From Lineus longissimus (taxonomy: Eukaryota; Nemertea; Pilidiophora; Heteronemertea; Lineidae): DNA of 60,000 bases. The translations under genes and the position numbers were made by a program. Location: assembly GCF_910592395.1 (NCBI RefSeq), contig NC_088319.1, positions 14,634,001 to 14,694,000 on the forward strand. Direction: 5' to 3'. This document shows, piece by piece, positions 9,398 through 22,600 of the stretch (positions within the stretch are counted from its first letter, which is position 1; every line of letters starts with the position of its first letter). The notes beneath the pieces were generated by a model. That model was not told where the DNA came from. It searched no databases and saw nothing but the letters and a program-made list of their open reading frames with translations.

Positions 9398-9630
9398 CTG
9401 AAGAAACGTCTGATGGAGAAATTGCTTCAAACTATATAGTACTGTCCAGAAGAAAAAGTAAAAAATGTCCGAACATCCGTTTAACAACAGTGAAGGGCTA
9501 CATGTAGTTCTCAGTGCATGTTCCAGTACACGAGAATTTCGACAATTTTAAAACAGTTGTCAGCTTTTCAGAAGTAACGTCTGATGGAGATGTTTGTCTT
9601 TGAAATTGTCCCACAGTACTGACCAGAAGT
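9398..9630 (+). repeat. direct repeat pair, about 170 bp apart
   Basis: The segments at 9398-9455 and 9568-9630 share GAAG[AT]AACGTCTGATGGAG, then AAATTG, then AGTACTG[AT]CCAGAAG, in the same order with small indels. Confidence 0.6.
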
Positions 9631-10553
9631 CTTTCTTTGAAAATAGTTCCATGTCCAGAAGTAATATCACATGTTGAAGAAGAGGACAGATGCGCGGTGT
9701 GGGTGGCTGGGTTTGATGCACTTTAGGCGTGATTGAAACTAATGGTTCGCACGGCACGGGGTGTTTCTTCAGGACGGAACTGTACACTCAGAAAGCCCCA
9801 GGGTGCGACTGCAGTTGGTCGACTCGTTGCTGGATTTGTTGAAGCAAACACGTCGTATAACCCATCGTCCGTCCAGGCCACTGCCAAAAAGCGCGGGAAA
9901 AACCTGTGAGGGGTTTAGATCAACAGGGTAGGTCTGGTCTTGCCCTCCATTTTGCTACTTAGACCAGATTTTGCCCCTAGTCATTAAAACAGCAGTAGAG
10001 AGTTTTCTTTTAAGGCACCAAACAACATCTATTAAACTTAGAAAGCATATTGATAAGACGAATAAACGCCGCGAAGATCGGCTCCATCTTCAAAGCTTGA
10101 AATCATGATAATTCTTCTGCAACAGGAAGATCACCAGTGTCACCCATATTTAGACACAAATCGATAAAGATCGCCCGCACAACACGAGCAGACGACAAGC
10201 CATTAACCCCTGACCCCGGAAATGTTAGCCAATCGCAACGCATAAAACGTCCGACGTCGAAAGTCGCAATCATTATGAAGTTCCGCACAGTACAGGAAGG
10301 TTGAATTCAACCGAAATTCTTCGCATAAACCTTTCAAATAGCTAGCGGATCTATTGAAACTTGTGCTATATCAATTCATTCGGGATATGCACTTTTGCCG
10401 CGCTTAGAAATTGGATGTACACGCTTTCTTGACATCTTTTCTTTAGGAGCTGAATTCGGATTGGGATTTTGATAGTTGCGTCGGCCCAGCGAAAGTTCTC
10501 TGAAACTTGGGCCTGATTTTCTTTTCGCCTGTCGTGTTCATAACTGCACAATC

Positions 10554-10639
10554 ATGACTTCGCTAGGATTTATTGTATCGACCATCATCCTTTGGATGAA
10601 ATTAGGGACTAATTTTGCTGCGGATTTACAGGCTGGAAT
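10554..10639 (+). CDS. MEGF6: MEGF6 exon 1 (signal peptide)
   Basis: ATG at 10554 has A at -3. The 28 codons ([18 protein letters not shown], then [10 protein letters not shown]) form a classic secretory signal with a hydrophobic core at residues 5-14 and small residues near 20-23 for cleavage. The donor is GAAT|GTAAGT at 10639/10640; the exon ends in phase 2 and joins exon 2 with the codon AT|G. Non-coding upstream exons cannot be excluded. Confidence 0.85.
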
Positions 10640-13600
10640 GTAAGTATGACCAGGCGTTTCGTTACCAGCTTTTCCCGGGCTTTTTGGGTGGACCTCGATA
10701 CCGGTAACTGGAGGGTATCCATCCCATGGTGTCTTTTTACTGGAGCGCCCTTGTCTCTTATCGGGGTAACTTTTCCATGCAAATTATCAATTATTTGCAC
10801 TGTATATTCGTGTCCCTGTAAGAAGGGGATACCTGGTTCCAGGGTCTATGCCAGGGGGAGATGGGTTGGGGTGGGAGTGGGGAGGTAAGGGCTTGGGGAT
10901 CCAACGCACGTGTCGGGTTGTTGAGTGACAGCTTTCTTTCTCATGTTCTACATATATCACGATTTCTCTCGTTCCTGTGTGGTGCCATTCGATCTGTCTG
11001 CACCCTGAACTCATTGTCTAATTCTCCCTCTTAGTCGAACACAGCCGGGAATGCAAAAACTTTGGTGGTCAAGATGTGATGCTGTATTACCAAGTCGACA
11101 GGCTTGGCAAACCAAACTCATTGTGCGTCCTGCTGTATACTACGTATAGCTTTTGGGATAGGTACAGGACTTTCCTATGGGTGTGAATATATATAAGCTT
11201 GAAGCATTTCAAACTTGAAAAAGATCACATTTAGTGATGATCCTTTAGTTTTTATTCTGTCTGGAGCGAGTTATCAATAGGCCAAACGTAACATTAAACA
11301 CCAATATCATATATTGTTTTCATTTTCTTGTGTCCTATAAGTTATCTAATTATTTATTGTCAAGTGGAATTTCTAGGACAGTGTGGCAGAAGCATTCCAA
11401 GAATAGTTTAGGGTGTTAAAGGGAGATGATAGACAGGAACCAGATAGGTCAAATTGAGCTACATGAAACTGCCAATAGGGGTCTCTCATTTCTCACTGTG
11501 CATTGAAAATATTTTTGCATGTTTGACAAATATTTACCGCTAGATTAAACATGACCCTGTCCACTTACTGTGTATGATATAGTATTCACTTGAAGCTGAC
11601 TGATTCTAACACCCCATGCTTTATGCAAGTATCAATATGTGTATGGTACCTCCCTCCCTCTAAGGGTTAATCAGCCTTGTGGATCATCAAGGGTTAATTT
11701 ATCAGTGGGGTAAGGTGTCAGAAGTCGCCTTCTAAGAGTTTATATCAAAATGAATATCAAAATGAAAACGTGTTGTTCCCTAGGGTGGGTAAAACATACA
11801 TGACAACACTTGCATCACATGTGGTTAAAATCCGCTTCCTGCTGCCGGACAGTAGACATTAGACATGAATAAAAATGCAATTACTTTTTTTGACAATGGG
11901 TTTTCAAGATCATTCTGTTGAAGAACATTGGATGTGTGGGCGATATGTCCTCTCTTCGTGTGCAATCATCTCATTAAATCTTTCATGGGGCAGTAATTAT
12001 CAGTCATTTAAGTTGTACAATATGTAATGATGTATATACGGATGTCTCACTTTAGAAGGACAGATTTGACAAAATAGAGAAACTGTCTTATTGTCATTCA
12101 TGTAGATTGTGCAATAAGAACTCATTGCATTTGATGGGCCTTAATCATGGGCAGATGCAAGGGTCCAAGGGAGAGGAGATGCCTCATTGTAAGACACAGT
12201 TTTGACCGTCTTTCAGAATTCAGCATGAAACTAGGTATATAGTTTTAGTTGATGCTGAAATGTTGTATCTTCGGGCAGTGACAGAAGGTGCAGTCTAAGA
12301 AATAATGTATTTGCTTTGCCTTCGCCCCTTGCTGTGGTATGTAATTTATTGAATTAGAGTCTGGTGTCGGATCTCTTCCATGTAGGCTACCTTGCTAACA
12401 TTTGATGCGGCAATTCAAGCCAGGTGTAGATGAGATGTTGGGAATACGAATAGGGCCTAATAGCCATTTCTTTGCAGTACTGAGGCTAGTTACATGCTTT
12501 TAAAACTGGCCCGAAAAGGATTCACAATGACCAATTTATCCTGAAATGTTTAGTTAGTCTGTTGAATAAACCATTGTCTGGGCTAGGTTCCTGGGCCAAC
12601 AAATTGTCCAGATAAAGTCCTGCTTTTCCGAAGACATTTGCCTGGCCTATAATCAGTGCTGGGGGAAAGAGTGACAAACACAGGTTTGCTGAAGATTTTT
12701 TAAGTGGCTTACCTGTTTTGTGTTGTAAACCATTTTCGATGAAGTTTTGCAAGTCGAATACAATACAACTTACTTACTCAAGACAACTTACTTAAGATTG
12801 GCCATCAACTTTTACTTAAACACCCCAGGTTATCAACTAGGACTGGCAATCAGCCAGTCCTAGTTGCCTCGAGACAGTCTCGATTTTTGTTGACTAATAA
12901 ATTTGGTAGTATTAAGTAGGCAGTAGGCAGTGTATACCTGGCCAGTTGCCCTTCATCACCTTAAACTGGTTGACCTATTGGAACCTTACTTGTATTAAGC
13001 AATTTTGTGGAGGACACGTTTGGGTGCTGGGAGTTTCTGACGCCAGCAATTCCAAACATCATTGGATTGGTGTCGCAAAAGTCATGTTTCTGTCACCTTG
13101 TCGGGAATAAAACTGGTAACAACTATATAAGGTTTGATCTGGTGTGAACATCCCGCGATTATGCGTTATTGATATCCTTAATGTGTGCAGTAAACAATAT
13201 TGCATACTATCTAAATTGTTGATGAAGTTAGTCATACTAATTGCATGATTTGCTCAGGAAAAGGACACTCTAGTGGCTTTTAATTAGGGTCCTTGTGTGT
13301 AGAACCTAATAGTGATTAGTCAATAGACACCATAATTTGCATTAAACTCTGGTGTAAAGGAGGAAATATTTTGTTGTATGCCCTTATTCCCCCCCCCCCC
13401 CCCCCCCGACAGCCCCTAGTCTGCTGTACACAGGATCACACCGGGACCATAATTGCAACTGTGATTGTCAATGTTCCCATTGGACAAATGTTGGGCCTGT
13501 CCCATAAGTGAGTTTTTGACAGCTGCTGGATGGTGCAGTTCTTCATTTTGAAATATTCTCATTAAATTAGCATGTTATTGTCAGCTCATTTGGCCCTAGT

Positions 13601-16600
13601 ACCCTTAGGTCAAATACTTTCCTCTGCCTGCTGAAATAGCTGTATGTCAAACTGCAGCTATAGTAAACAAGAAACAGGTATCAGTTTCAACAATAAAACA
13701 AAGAATATGAAAGGTGAAGTCTCTTAAGTTACAACAACATATTTGTTAGCAACACTTCAATAATATCCAAGATCATGTTTCAGCAAACATATATATAACT
13801 GCATTTTCTGGAGATAGCATTTCATGAGTGAACATGATTGTCAAGTCTGGCAAATGCTAAATGAGTTAAAAAGGTACTTCTAAATCTGGCTCCAGAATTT
13901 GGTGATATCTTTAAACTCTGTCTTCAGAATTTGGTGACATCTTTAAACTGTGGGTCTAGAATTTGGTGACACTTCTTTCTACTGTCCTTGCAAACATCAT
14001 AAACAGACGTTACACTGTCCCATTCGTAAGTTCACCAGATCATGCCTGTATGATTTGCCCTATATTTCTTCAAAGGGAACTTTTTTGCCAAAGAGAATAA
14101 TTACTAGGTACAGTGTCTCCCAGAAATAGCTTGTTAAAAATTACAAGCCAGGCAAAAACTTCATGGACTGGCCTTTGATGGCCAGTATTGAACTTCTCAT
14201 AAGAACCTGTAAATGTGGAAAGCTTTAAGGTATTTTGTATCTGTTAAAGTTACTCAGCCATATCTTGAACTTATCTTTAACAATCTGCTGAGGCCTTTGC
14301 GAAACATTTAGCCAAAGAGGACCCATGAACCATGTCATGTGAGGCATTTTGTGTACAAGAATGTCTGTAATTGTAGAATGACCTTTACCATAACTTACAT
14401 ACTCAACTTTCATCAATGTAAGACTGGTTGATAAGTACTATCAAAATCGAAAGAAAAGCTAATTGAGTATTCAGAACCGGTCTTACATTAGTCAAACTAG
14501 AGTTTGTAATGATCTTTGAGAACCCCTTGGTCTTTAGAAAGGTATCCTTAATAAAGAATCAAGTTTCATTGAAAGAAATTGCGATATGTTGAGGGTATTT
14601 TGTTGCCAGACTAAAAACCAACCAAAATGATTGATATGATTAGTTAGCAAAGTCATTCTACATGTATAAGTGTGAATAAACTCTGTGGTGAATCTTAGGT
14701 TTCTTGCGTCCTTGCTGAACTGAGGTTGCTTGAACTGAAGCAACGGGAAATACTCTTGGTGTGATGAAATGTCTGCTATTCTAGTGAGGGATATATTAGA
14801 ATTTAAGGTGTTGAAATGGCCTAAGAAAAATTGCACATCATATTTGAAAGAAACTGCAGGAGTCACATATTTCCCTCTGAAGTAGAAACAAAGAGGCTTC
14901 ACGTGCTCTTTAGCAATCTCCAAAAAGCAGCAACGTCACCATCAACATCATAGAATTCCAAGCTTCGACTTTCTTTGAAGTCAATACATTTGAAATACCT
15001 GGGGCCATTGACACTCATGATCGATTGCCAACTGGAAATTCTTGGTCCCCTGTGCAGAAAAGTTGACCTTATTCCTGTAAATTGTAATTATTATATTGAA
15101 AGAGTTCACGCAGGTACTTGATTATTGTGCTATCTTTCTTTCGAAATGTCAAAGGAGCATTCTGATAGTCATCAAAAATGTTTTGTACGATTGGCTTCGA
15201 AGTATTTTATATCCTGACAGAGCAAGAGGACTATATGTGACTCGCTCTACCAAAACTAGGCGCTTGTCGCATCTGAACTTGACAGGTTGATACGGACTTG
15301 TTGTTCATTTCCCTATTGTAGACCTTTTGTGAAATGTGACCAAATCAGTTTGTAATAGATTTCACAAAAGATCTACAATAGGGAAATGAACAACAAGTCC
15401 GTATCAACCTGTCGAGTTCAGATGCGACAAGCGCCTAGTTTTGGTAGAGCGGGTCACATATGTATTAGTTGGTATTAATTTGAAATTTTCAGATCTAACT
15501 GATCTAAGAAAGGTTTATTAATCACAACCAGGTTGAAACTAAAGCTAAATCTCGAATAAAATATACATTTTAATCATGTTTATGTGCTTCAAAACTTAAA
15601 CAGAGGATTAGGAGAGTTAATCCAATCTAAAGCTAGTCATTGTGTTGACTAAACTGAGTGTTCATAATTTCTTGTCATATTGATCCAGATTTATGGAAAA
15701 CAATACATGCTATAATATTGTAGATAATGGGTCTACGTGAAAATCTCATTTAATCCACTTTTGTGAATTAAAGTGAGAAGGAATTTCTTTTAAAAGTATG
15801 GGCGTTGAAAAAATCTTGTCGTTCCTGATTCGATTGAAAAAAGTGTGTCGAAGGGTTCAATTTGGCTGAGGAGCACCTGTACAATAGGCTTTGATTTTAT
15901 CAGATCTCATCAAGCCTCTGTCTGTGCGTGTTAATGGCCCCATTACTGTGCACAATACTCTGATAGCTTTTGAAGGATGACCAGGGATGAATGGCTGCAA
16001 CAAAATGATGTAAAATGTTACTACATCATAACTCTGCTAGTAACTTGTAAGAACTAGCGCAATACAGATAAATATTTACACCTTCTTGCATGATTTGACC
16101 ATCTTACACATTCCTGCGGCTGTATCAAAGGTATCAATGTAATCTGATTTTGAAAATGGCTGCAATGATCTGGTAAGGTTGTGCAAGTTGTTTGAGAGTT
16201 CTGCTCACTTAGGCCATGCATTTTAAGTGTTATGTTCTCAACTCAGTCATCTAGGAGCGCTCACTTCCTCTAAGTTGTCTGGTATTTGTGTCTCACTAAC
16301 GCCATTTTCACCTATGAGTTGTCTGTCTTTGTCGCTCACTTTAGGCCATTTTCTCCTCTAAGTTGTCCTGGAGTCGCTGCTTATTTTCTCGACCCTATTT
16401 TCTCCTCTAAGTTGTCTGGGAGCTGCTGCTCGCGCTGGCCATGCCTGTTCTTTCTCCTGACATCAGTTGGCAGAACCAAGATGTTGTTTACCTACTCTGG
16501 GTGGCTCCTCAGAATTTTGATCCAGAAGATTGGCATGCACTCTCTCACACAGTTCAAAAGATATGATCTAGAACTGTGGAGTGCTAATGGCATGTACATT

Positions 16601-19600
16601 GTTCTTGGTCCCGGACTGCACTCAACTGGAAAAGGATTTTGATTATTGATGGATATGATAGAAATCTATCGAAATTGTAAGGGGTAGACTAGATAACCAT
16701 GACTAGCCTCTCAGCTCGGGTTACAAAGGGGGCCACATGCAAGGTTACATTTTTAAGGAAAAATGGGTATTTTCTGCTTCCTGTCTGGGACTTTTGTGGG
16801 AGAAATAGTCTAAAAGTGGATATTTTTCAAAGTGGTCCCAAGTCTTTTTGTTGAAATTGACAATTGCCTTATTGTTTTGACTGTATGTGAACCCAATATC
16901 AAAAGCAGCGGCCTGATAATTTGCTATTTGCCTTGTTGTGGCGATGTTATGGCTTTCAGGTAATCAACTGAACATGTGGATCTAGTTATAGAGCTACATC
17001 ACTGATCATGGTTACCTACCTCCAGACAGACTTTCTAACTTGATAAAACAGAAGCTGAACAAGTGGAATGAATTCCCTGATGATACTCCTTCAAGCAGCA
17101 ACTTCTTCTTCAAAGCAACAGAAATATCTCGTTTGAAGAGCCCCTTAAAGGGAGAATAGAGGCAGGAGGTTAAATTGGCCATCTGTGACTAATATACATA
17201 GTTACAGCAGGGTTCTCTTTGATTCAACACTAAACATATTCCGGGTATAAGCGTGATTAGTTTCGATGTACTGTATAGCTAATGTTGTGCTAATTACATG
17301 CCCTGTCTCAAACCTTCCAACAAATAACTAATCATATAGACATATTCTCATTGTAGCATTCATTTTATTTTCATAATTTGTCCCTAAACGCACAAACATA
17401 TCATACATTTATGAAGTCTTTTCATCTAAATCCAGTACACCACTTGGGTTTTTTCTTCTTGCGTAATGAAAGAAGCGATATGCATAAAATATGTTGGAAA
17501 AACATACATACATTTTGGAGGATGTGGATAGGGCAATATGTTGCATGATAAATGAGGGTTACGTTTCTTGCTGGGTTTAGCACAGAGAGATTTCTGCCAT
17601 CTATTTCATTGGCACTTGCTTATTGTTCTTAAGCAGTAGCAAGTGGTGCCAGATCTTGAGTGCAAAGAGTAAGCAACATGAATGGAGATTGCTGAATGAC
17701 TCCTTAGCCACCTAGGCTCTGTTGCCCCACTGGTGTTAGCACCAACACCAGCATTAAGTACTGAAGTTACTATTGTAAAATAAATTTGCTGAAGGAGAGA
17801 ATGCTTAGCTGATCTAATGCTGGCTTTTGCTAAGTCTCAAGACTTTTACAATTGAAGGACTATTGAAAACCTATTAAATGAATTCTTCATCTTCACCATT
17901 GCAGTATTGAACGGTTATTGACAACGAAAAGGACCTTTGTGGTCCTTAAGTCATCCAGGCCGGTTACAGTCCTATTTTGGGGGCATTTTGACATAGTTTT
18001 ATTCCTTTCCTTTTCAGCATCCACACCTCTGTCATTCAAACCATCTCACTCCATTTTTCAGGCCAAATGTTTGTCCGTTTCAAGAGATTGAGATGGTCGG
18101 TGTGCGACGACCGTGTGTTCGAGCATTTACACAGTTGGTCAAAGTCTGGAAGCCAAATTGTGGTTATATGAATAATTGGTGTGTAGGATACGAAAGAAGG
18201 TAAGATCCATCTCCTTACACACGACCAGAACTTTATTTGTGACATCACTGCTTTGAAAACCAACATATCTCATGCCCAAGTTGCTCACTTGAAATCTGTA
18301 TCTCTTTTACCAAATTATTCGATAGCCTTCAACAAAGATAACTGTGTTAAAACCTAAGCCATTTTATCATTTTCACTCAATCGCTGATCAATATCAAGGG
18401 GTCATGCTATCTTTTTATCTGTAACAAGATAATTACACATGATAATTGGTTTTTAATCATGTTGAAAATAAGTTGAACTATTTCACCTGTGTGTGTGGTT
18501 AACCCTTGGCTAACCCATACATGTACTTAAATCCTATTCCTAATCCTTGTTAACCCTTGTTGAAACGTTCCAATGACGTTTCAGACTCAATGGCGCTGTC
18601 AGTGTTCTATAAGGCTTTTGTGCTTGATATCAAATGCCAAATTCCAAAAAGCATCAGATGCAACAGTGAAGTGTCTTGCTTTAGTTGACATATCTGATTC
18701 TTTCTCTTCAGAACGCGATACTACACGACGTATAGACAAACATTTCACAGGACTTATCAGACAAAGTATAGATGTTGTCAAGGTTGGAAACAACTCAATG
18801 GAGAAGGAGGGTGTCAGTACAGTAAGTTGAATTCACATTCATCAATTCATGCTGCATTCGATCTTAACCCTGTACCCCACTCGTTCGTTATAAGATACAG
18901 GAATTTTGCACTGTGAAGGAGTCCCGTAACGTTGGAAGCTGGCGTGATGTAGCAGACGGTCATCATGTGATTGTTGATGCGAGTTGTAGTCAAATTCATG
19001 ATTGTCAGATCCAGCAGATCTTCATTTTGAAGAAAAAATGTATTTAGTGCATACATGTAGCTCAGTTAGCGGAATAAATACACATCAATCAATGTGTTAA
19101 CATTCCACACATTCAATTAGATTGTCTCTTCATTCTACCTATTTGCTGACCCTACAAAAATCAAGTCAGCCAGCAATGTTATTAATGAGATAGGTAGACA
19201 CTTTTATGGCTCTCATCAACGAACATAACAGTCAATTCTCAAGTGTACGAAAGAATTTGAAGAATTTGAAGAACTCGTATATTTCATTCAATTTTAAGTT
19301 GGGAGTTGTTTTTTTACAGTAGTTTTTTCCTAAAAAAACATTTTTCACTCCAAGTTTACCTCAAACACACAGACATGCACAACTGTACCGGTAACTGCAA
19401 GTTAGCTCTATAAGAATACTTCCTTCACATAAGCATTGGTGATTTGTTCCAAATGTATAGGCCTAAAGCGTTGACCTAATGAAGCATGTTTTAAGGGTCT
19501 TGTTGAAAGATGCCCATCACTGAACAAGAATTTAAGAAATTTAGTTTTTTTGAAATGTTTAGAAATGATTTGGAACTTATGACCCTAACCCTAACCAACT

Positions 19601-22600
19601 CTGAATGATGAAAAAATTTCTAAGTCCAAATTTTTTTTTCACAAAATGAAGAGACGTCATCTTTTTTGGACTTCGAAAGTTTTTTAGAATTTTGAACGAA
19701 TGAAAAAGATGAAAAAATGTCTATGTCCAAAATATTTTTATATGTCTGACCTGGTCAAAAGTCTTATCTTGTCTAGATGTAATCCTTGCACACAGGATAA
19801 TATTGTTTTTGGTAAGAATACACTTTCTTGGCATAATAACTTTCCTAATCAACATTTTGGAAAAGAACAACTCTGCCGAAGAAGTTCTCAACTAAATGTA
19901 ATGAAATTCTTGAAATGCCGAGAATTCTTGTCGCATGTCTTGGAGGCACCCTTATTTGGTTGAGCGGACCCATTGGTCGTCTGGTCTGTGTCACTGGAAG
20001 GTCTGATTTCCATTTTGTTTTAAACCCATTGTCTGCTTTGAGATCCCCTGGGGCTGTCAGAGTGACGCAACGGAAACACCCTCCCGGGTACGATTCCTGG
20101 ATGGTCCTGGTATACTCCCTAAACTCTTAAACTGGCATTGCCGCAGTGGAGCTTAAATCATCTTCGCAGATAGTGATATAATCCCCGAAATTGAATCACT
20201 GCATCTTCTCTGTCAATTGTACGTTCCTTTCCATCGTTAACCATATCTCAGACAATTACGAAGTCGCATCTAAATAAACCAATCAATTTCGCCCATCCAT
20301 TTTCTGCGGTGCCAAGCCTCCTTCTAATTGATGTCAATTTAGCGTTATTATGTTCATCCTTATTTGGCAGTTTTGCGATGTAAATCAAATATCGGAGACG
20401 ATGCAAGAAAATCATAAGCGCTGTCCGGAGACTTGTAAAGAAATCATAGAAAATTGAAAGTGAAATTGATACTTATTGAATTGATCAAGATCACGATTGA
20501 AATCGACATCACTGGATCATACTCGCACTGGAAAATTGATAGTCTAATTGATATGTCTTGAAGGACAACGACAACATAAAGTTGATGCTGAAATATAAAG
20601 ACATTGATTCAAGGTCGGCCTTTGCCACGGCTGTTTGCATTTGAATTGCTTCAGTATCGATTATGCCTCCCTGGTATTGTACATTTGTGTTCAATTGTTG
20701 ATTCTATGAGTTGTCTCAGCTTATTTCAACTTTCATTCTCCAATATTTCAGCTGGGAGATGACTCCAGATCAGTTTCTATCTGCTCTCAGTGATATGTTG
20801 CTTTCAGTTACTCCTGCTTCTTCCAACTTTCATGCCTGCCATATCTTTGAGATGACCTCCGCTCATCACGAGAGAATATCATCACTTTTATAACTTGATG
20901 GAAATCCTGTTCCTCTACAAGTAACATCTTTGTAAGTGAAGCCAGACTGTGGTCAGTTGGTTCTGAAGTTCCTGTTGTTGGCATGATTATCTGAAACACA
21001 ACAGAGTGGTTGCATCAGCAAGCAGGGTTTACCTGCAAACATTGGAACTTTGGCCTTCCTATTGCAAAGTGGAAATCGCCTGGCCACATCTCCAGCGAGG
21101 GGGAAAGGTGGTCCCGATGTCCCGTCGTTAGGCCCAATTCTGAATTAAACAGACAACTCGTCAGTTACATTTGGCTGGAGTCGCACACCAATATCAAGGT
21201 CATTCAGAGAAGTGCTTGTGTCAGGCGTTTGCTGACACAAACTCAAGAAGAACACACAACTTGGAGCCTTTGCTGCCAACTGGGAAGTGATACCCCATGA
21301 AGTGTTGTTTGCAAAAGGGTCATTTTCAACCATGCAATAACACAAGCCAGCTTTGAAAATTGAATTTTGTCTGCCAACAGTGCCGACAAAGGGTAAATTT
21401 TAGTTCAAGGAAGTTGTTAAAAACCTTGAACCTCTCTTGACCCTACTAAAAGAGGCTTGAAGGAGGTAGCAAGAGGGACAGGCAAGTATCACAGAGTTCT
21501 CGACCACCCTTCTCAATGACATGATTCAAACTGAAGAACTCTCCCCAGTGAGAAGCAAGCCAGCAAGGATCCAGTCCAAACCACCAGGCGGCCGACAAAC
21601 CAGAAGGTTTGAGAGGGAAAGAAGAGGCCTGCAGAATAGGGCAAAAGAGGGAAGCAAGTGTCAAATTCTTGACCTATCATCAGGACTGATGGTGACTGAA
21701 GAACTCTTTCAAGTGGCCTACCAGTCGGGAAAGACAAACGGTTACCAGATAAATATATCAAGGGGATGACATAGGAGGAGGCTTGTGTTGTGGCCATGGC
21801 CATTTAGAGTCCAATCACAGTACATGATCGCAATGTATAATGTACAGTGACTAATACAACATGTTGCCGTAACAAGTGGGTAACGTCACGGACTCAGATG
21901 AATCAACCAAATTGAGCTGCCAAAGAAAATAATTTCTTCTGGCATTCTGAATCAGATCAATAATAAATCAATTACAGCATAGTCGGACATAGTATTTGAA
22001 GGATGATGCCCCAAAGTGTGTCTAAGTAATTTCTTCCAACTGATTGGTTGAAAGACTGACTCAACTTCAGCGGTAACTGCATGGCCCAAGAACCAAACTC
22101 ACTGCGGTGAATTGTATTCGCAGAATAAATCTTTCATCAAGGGCGATCCAATATTAAGACTTTTGAACCCTCTTTATAGGCACTTTATAGCCACCTGCGA
22201 CCCTTGTTGTGAAGTCTTTTAGATTTAGTAGGAGAGATCAAGGGGTTCAAGCAATCTTCTAATCAATAAATGAAGGGACATTTAAACTAGTCAATTTTGA
22301 AACTATAATCTCTAAAATCATCACAAATTCTGTCTTTCTGTGAAGATCATTACTAAAAGGTTCCAGGTGGTTCCATGTTCGGTTGGCCAAAGTCGTTGTA
22401 GATTATGTTGAGCTGACAGTTCATCAATCAGTTGGGGGCCTGGTAAAGTTGAGCTGAAACCACTTCAAGCCTCTTCCAGGTTACTTTGACTAGAATTCAT
22501 GTACATTTTACATGAGACTCTATACAAACTGACAGTACATTTTACATTCATCTCAGAATGGAATTCTTCAAATCAACTTGAAGAATTTTGCGGGTAGCTT

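Larger units (their letters stand above)
6636..10553. other. intergenic region between divergent M13 peptidase and MEGF6-like genes
   Basis: The 3.9 kb between the two start codons must hold both promoters. It contains triplet runs (7103-7447, 7953-8010), a diverged repeat of GCTTCCTA/ACTCCGA-type units around 6760-6900, duplicated segments (9081-9190, 9398-9630) and one minus-strand frame of unknown status (8793-9083). I see no convincing TATA box or CpG island. Upstream non-coding exons of either gene may lie here. Confidence 0.6.
10640..18061 (+). other. MEGF6 intron 1 (7.4 kb)
   Basis: No exon is supported on either strand. It contains a 13-bp perfect stem (12834-12866), a run of 19 C (13389-13407), a 33-bp tandem repeat (13885-13975), a 229-bp foldback (15233-15461) and a diverged minisatellite (16250-16440). 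A 129-codon minus-strand frame at 14534-14923 has no family features and fits chance in AT-rich DNA. Confidence 0.7.

Noticed and set aside
11034-11135. Possible exon after a TCCCTCTTAG acceptor
   Set aside because: The open frames have no family features, and exon 1 joins exon 2 in phase without it.
11716-11789. EMI-like pattern (RVY, nine residues, CC, then GW) before a GT
   Set aside because: It is AT-rich and repetitive, lacks the other EMI cysteines, and the true EMI exons were found at 18062-18199 and 18712-18821.
14534-14923. 129-codon minus-strand frame in intron 1
   Set aside because: Chance-like composition with no domain.
18573-18830. 85-codon plus-strand frame with protein-like composition
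   Set aside because: It overlaps MEGF6 exon 3 in another frame; the EMI frame explains the sequence and splices correctly.
19583-19596. Telomere repeat CCCTAACCCTAACC
   Set aside because: Only two units, inside a dispersed repeat; not a telomere or fusion point.
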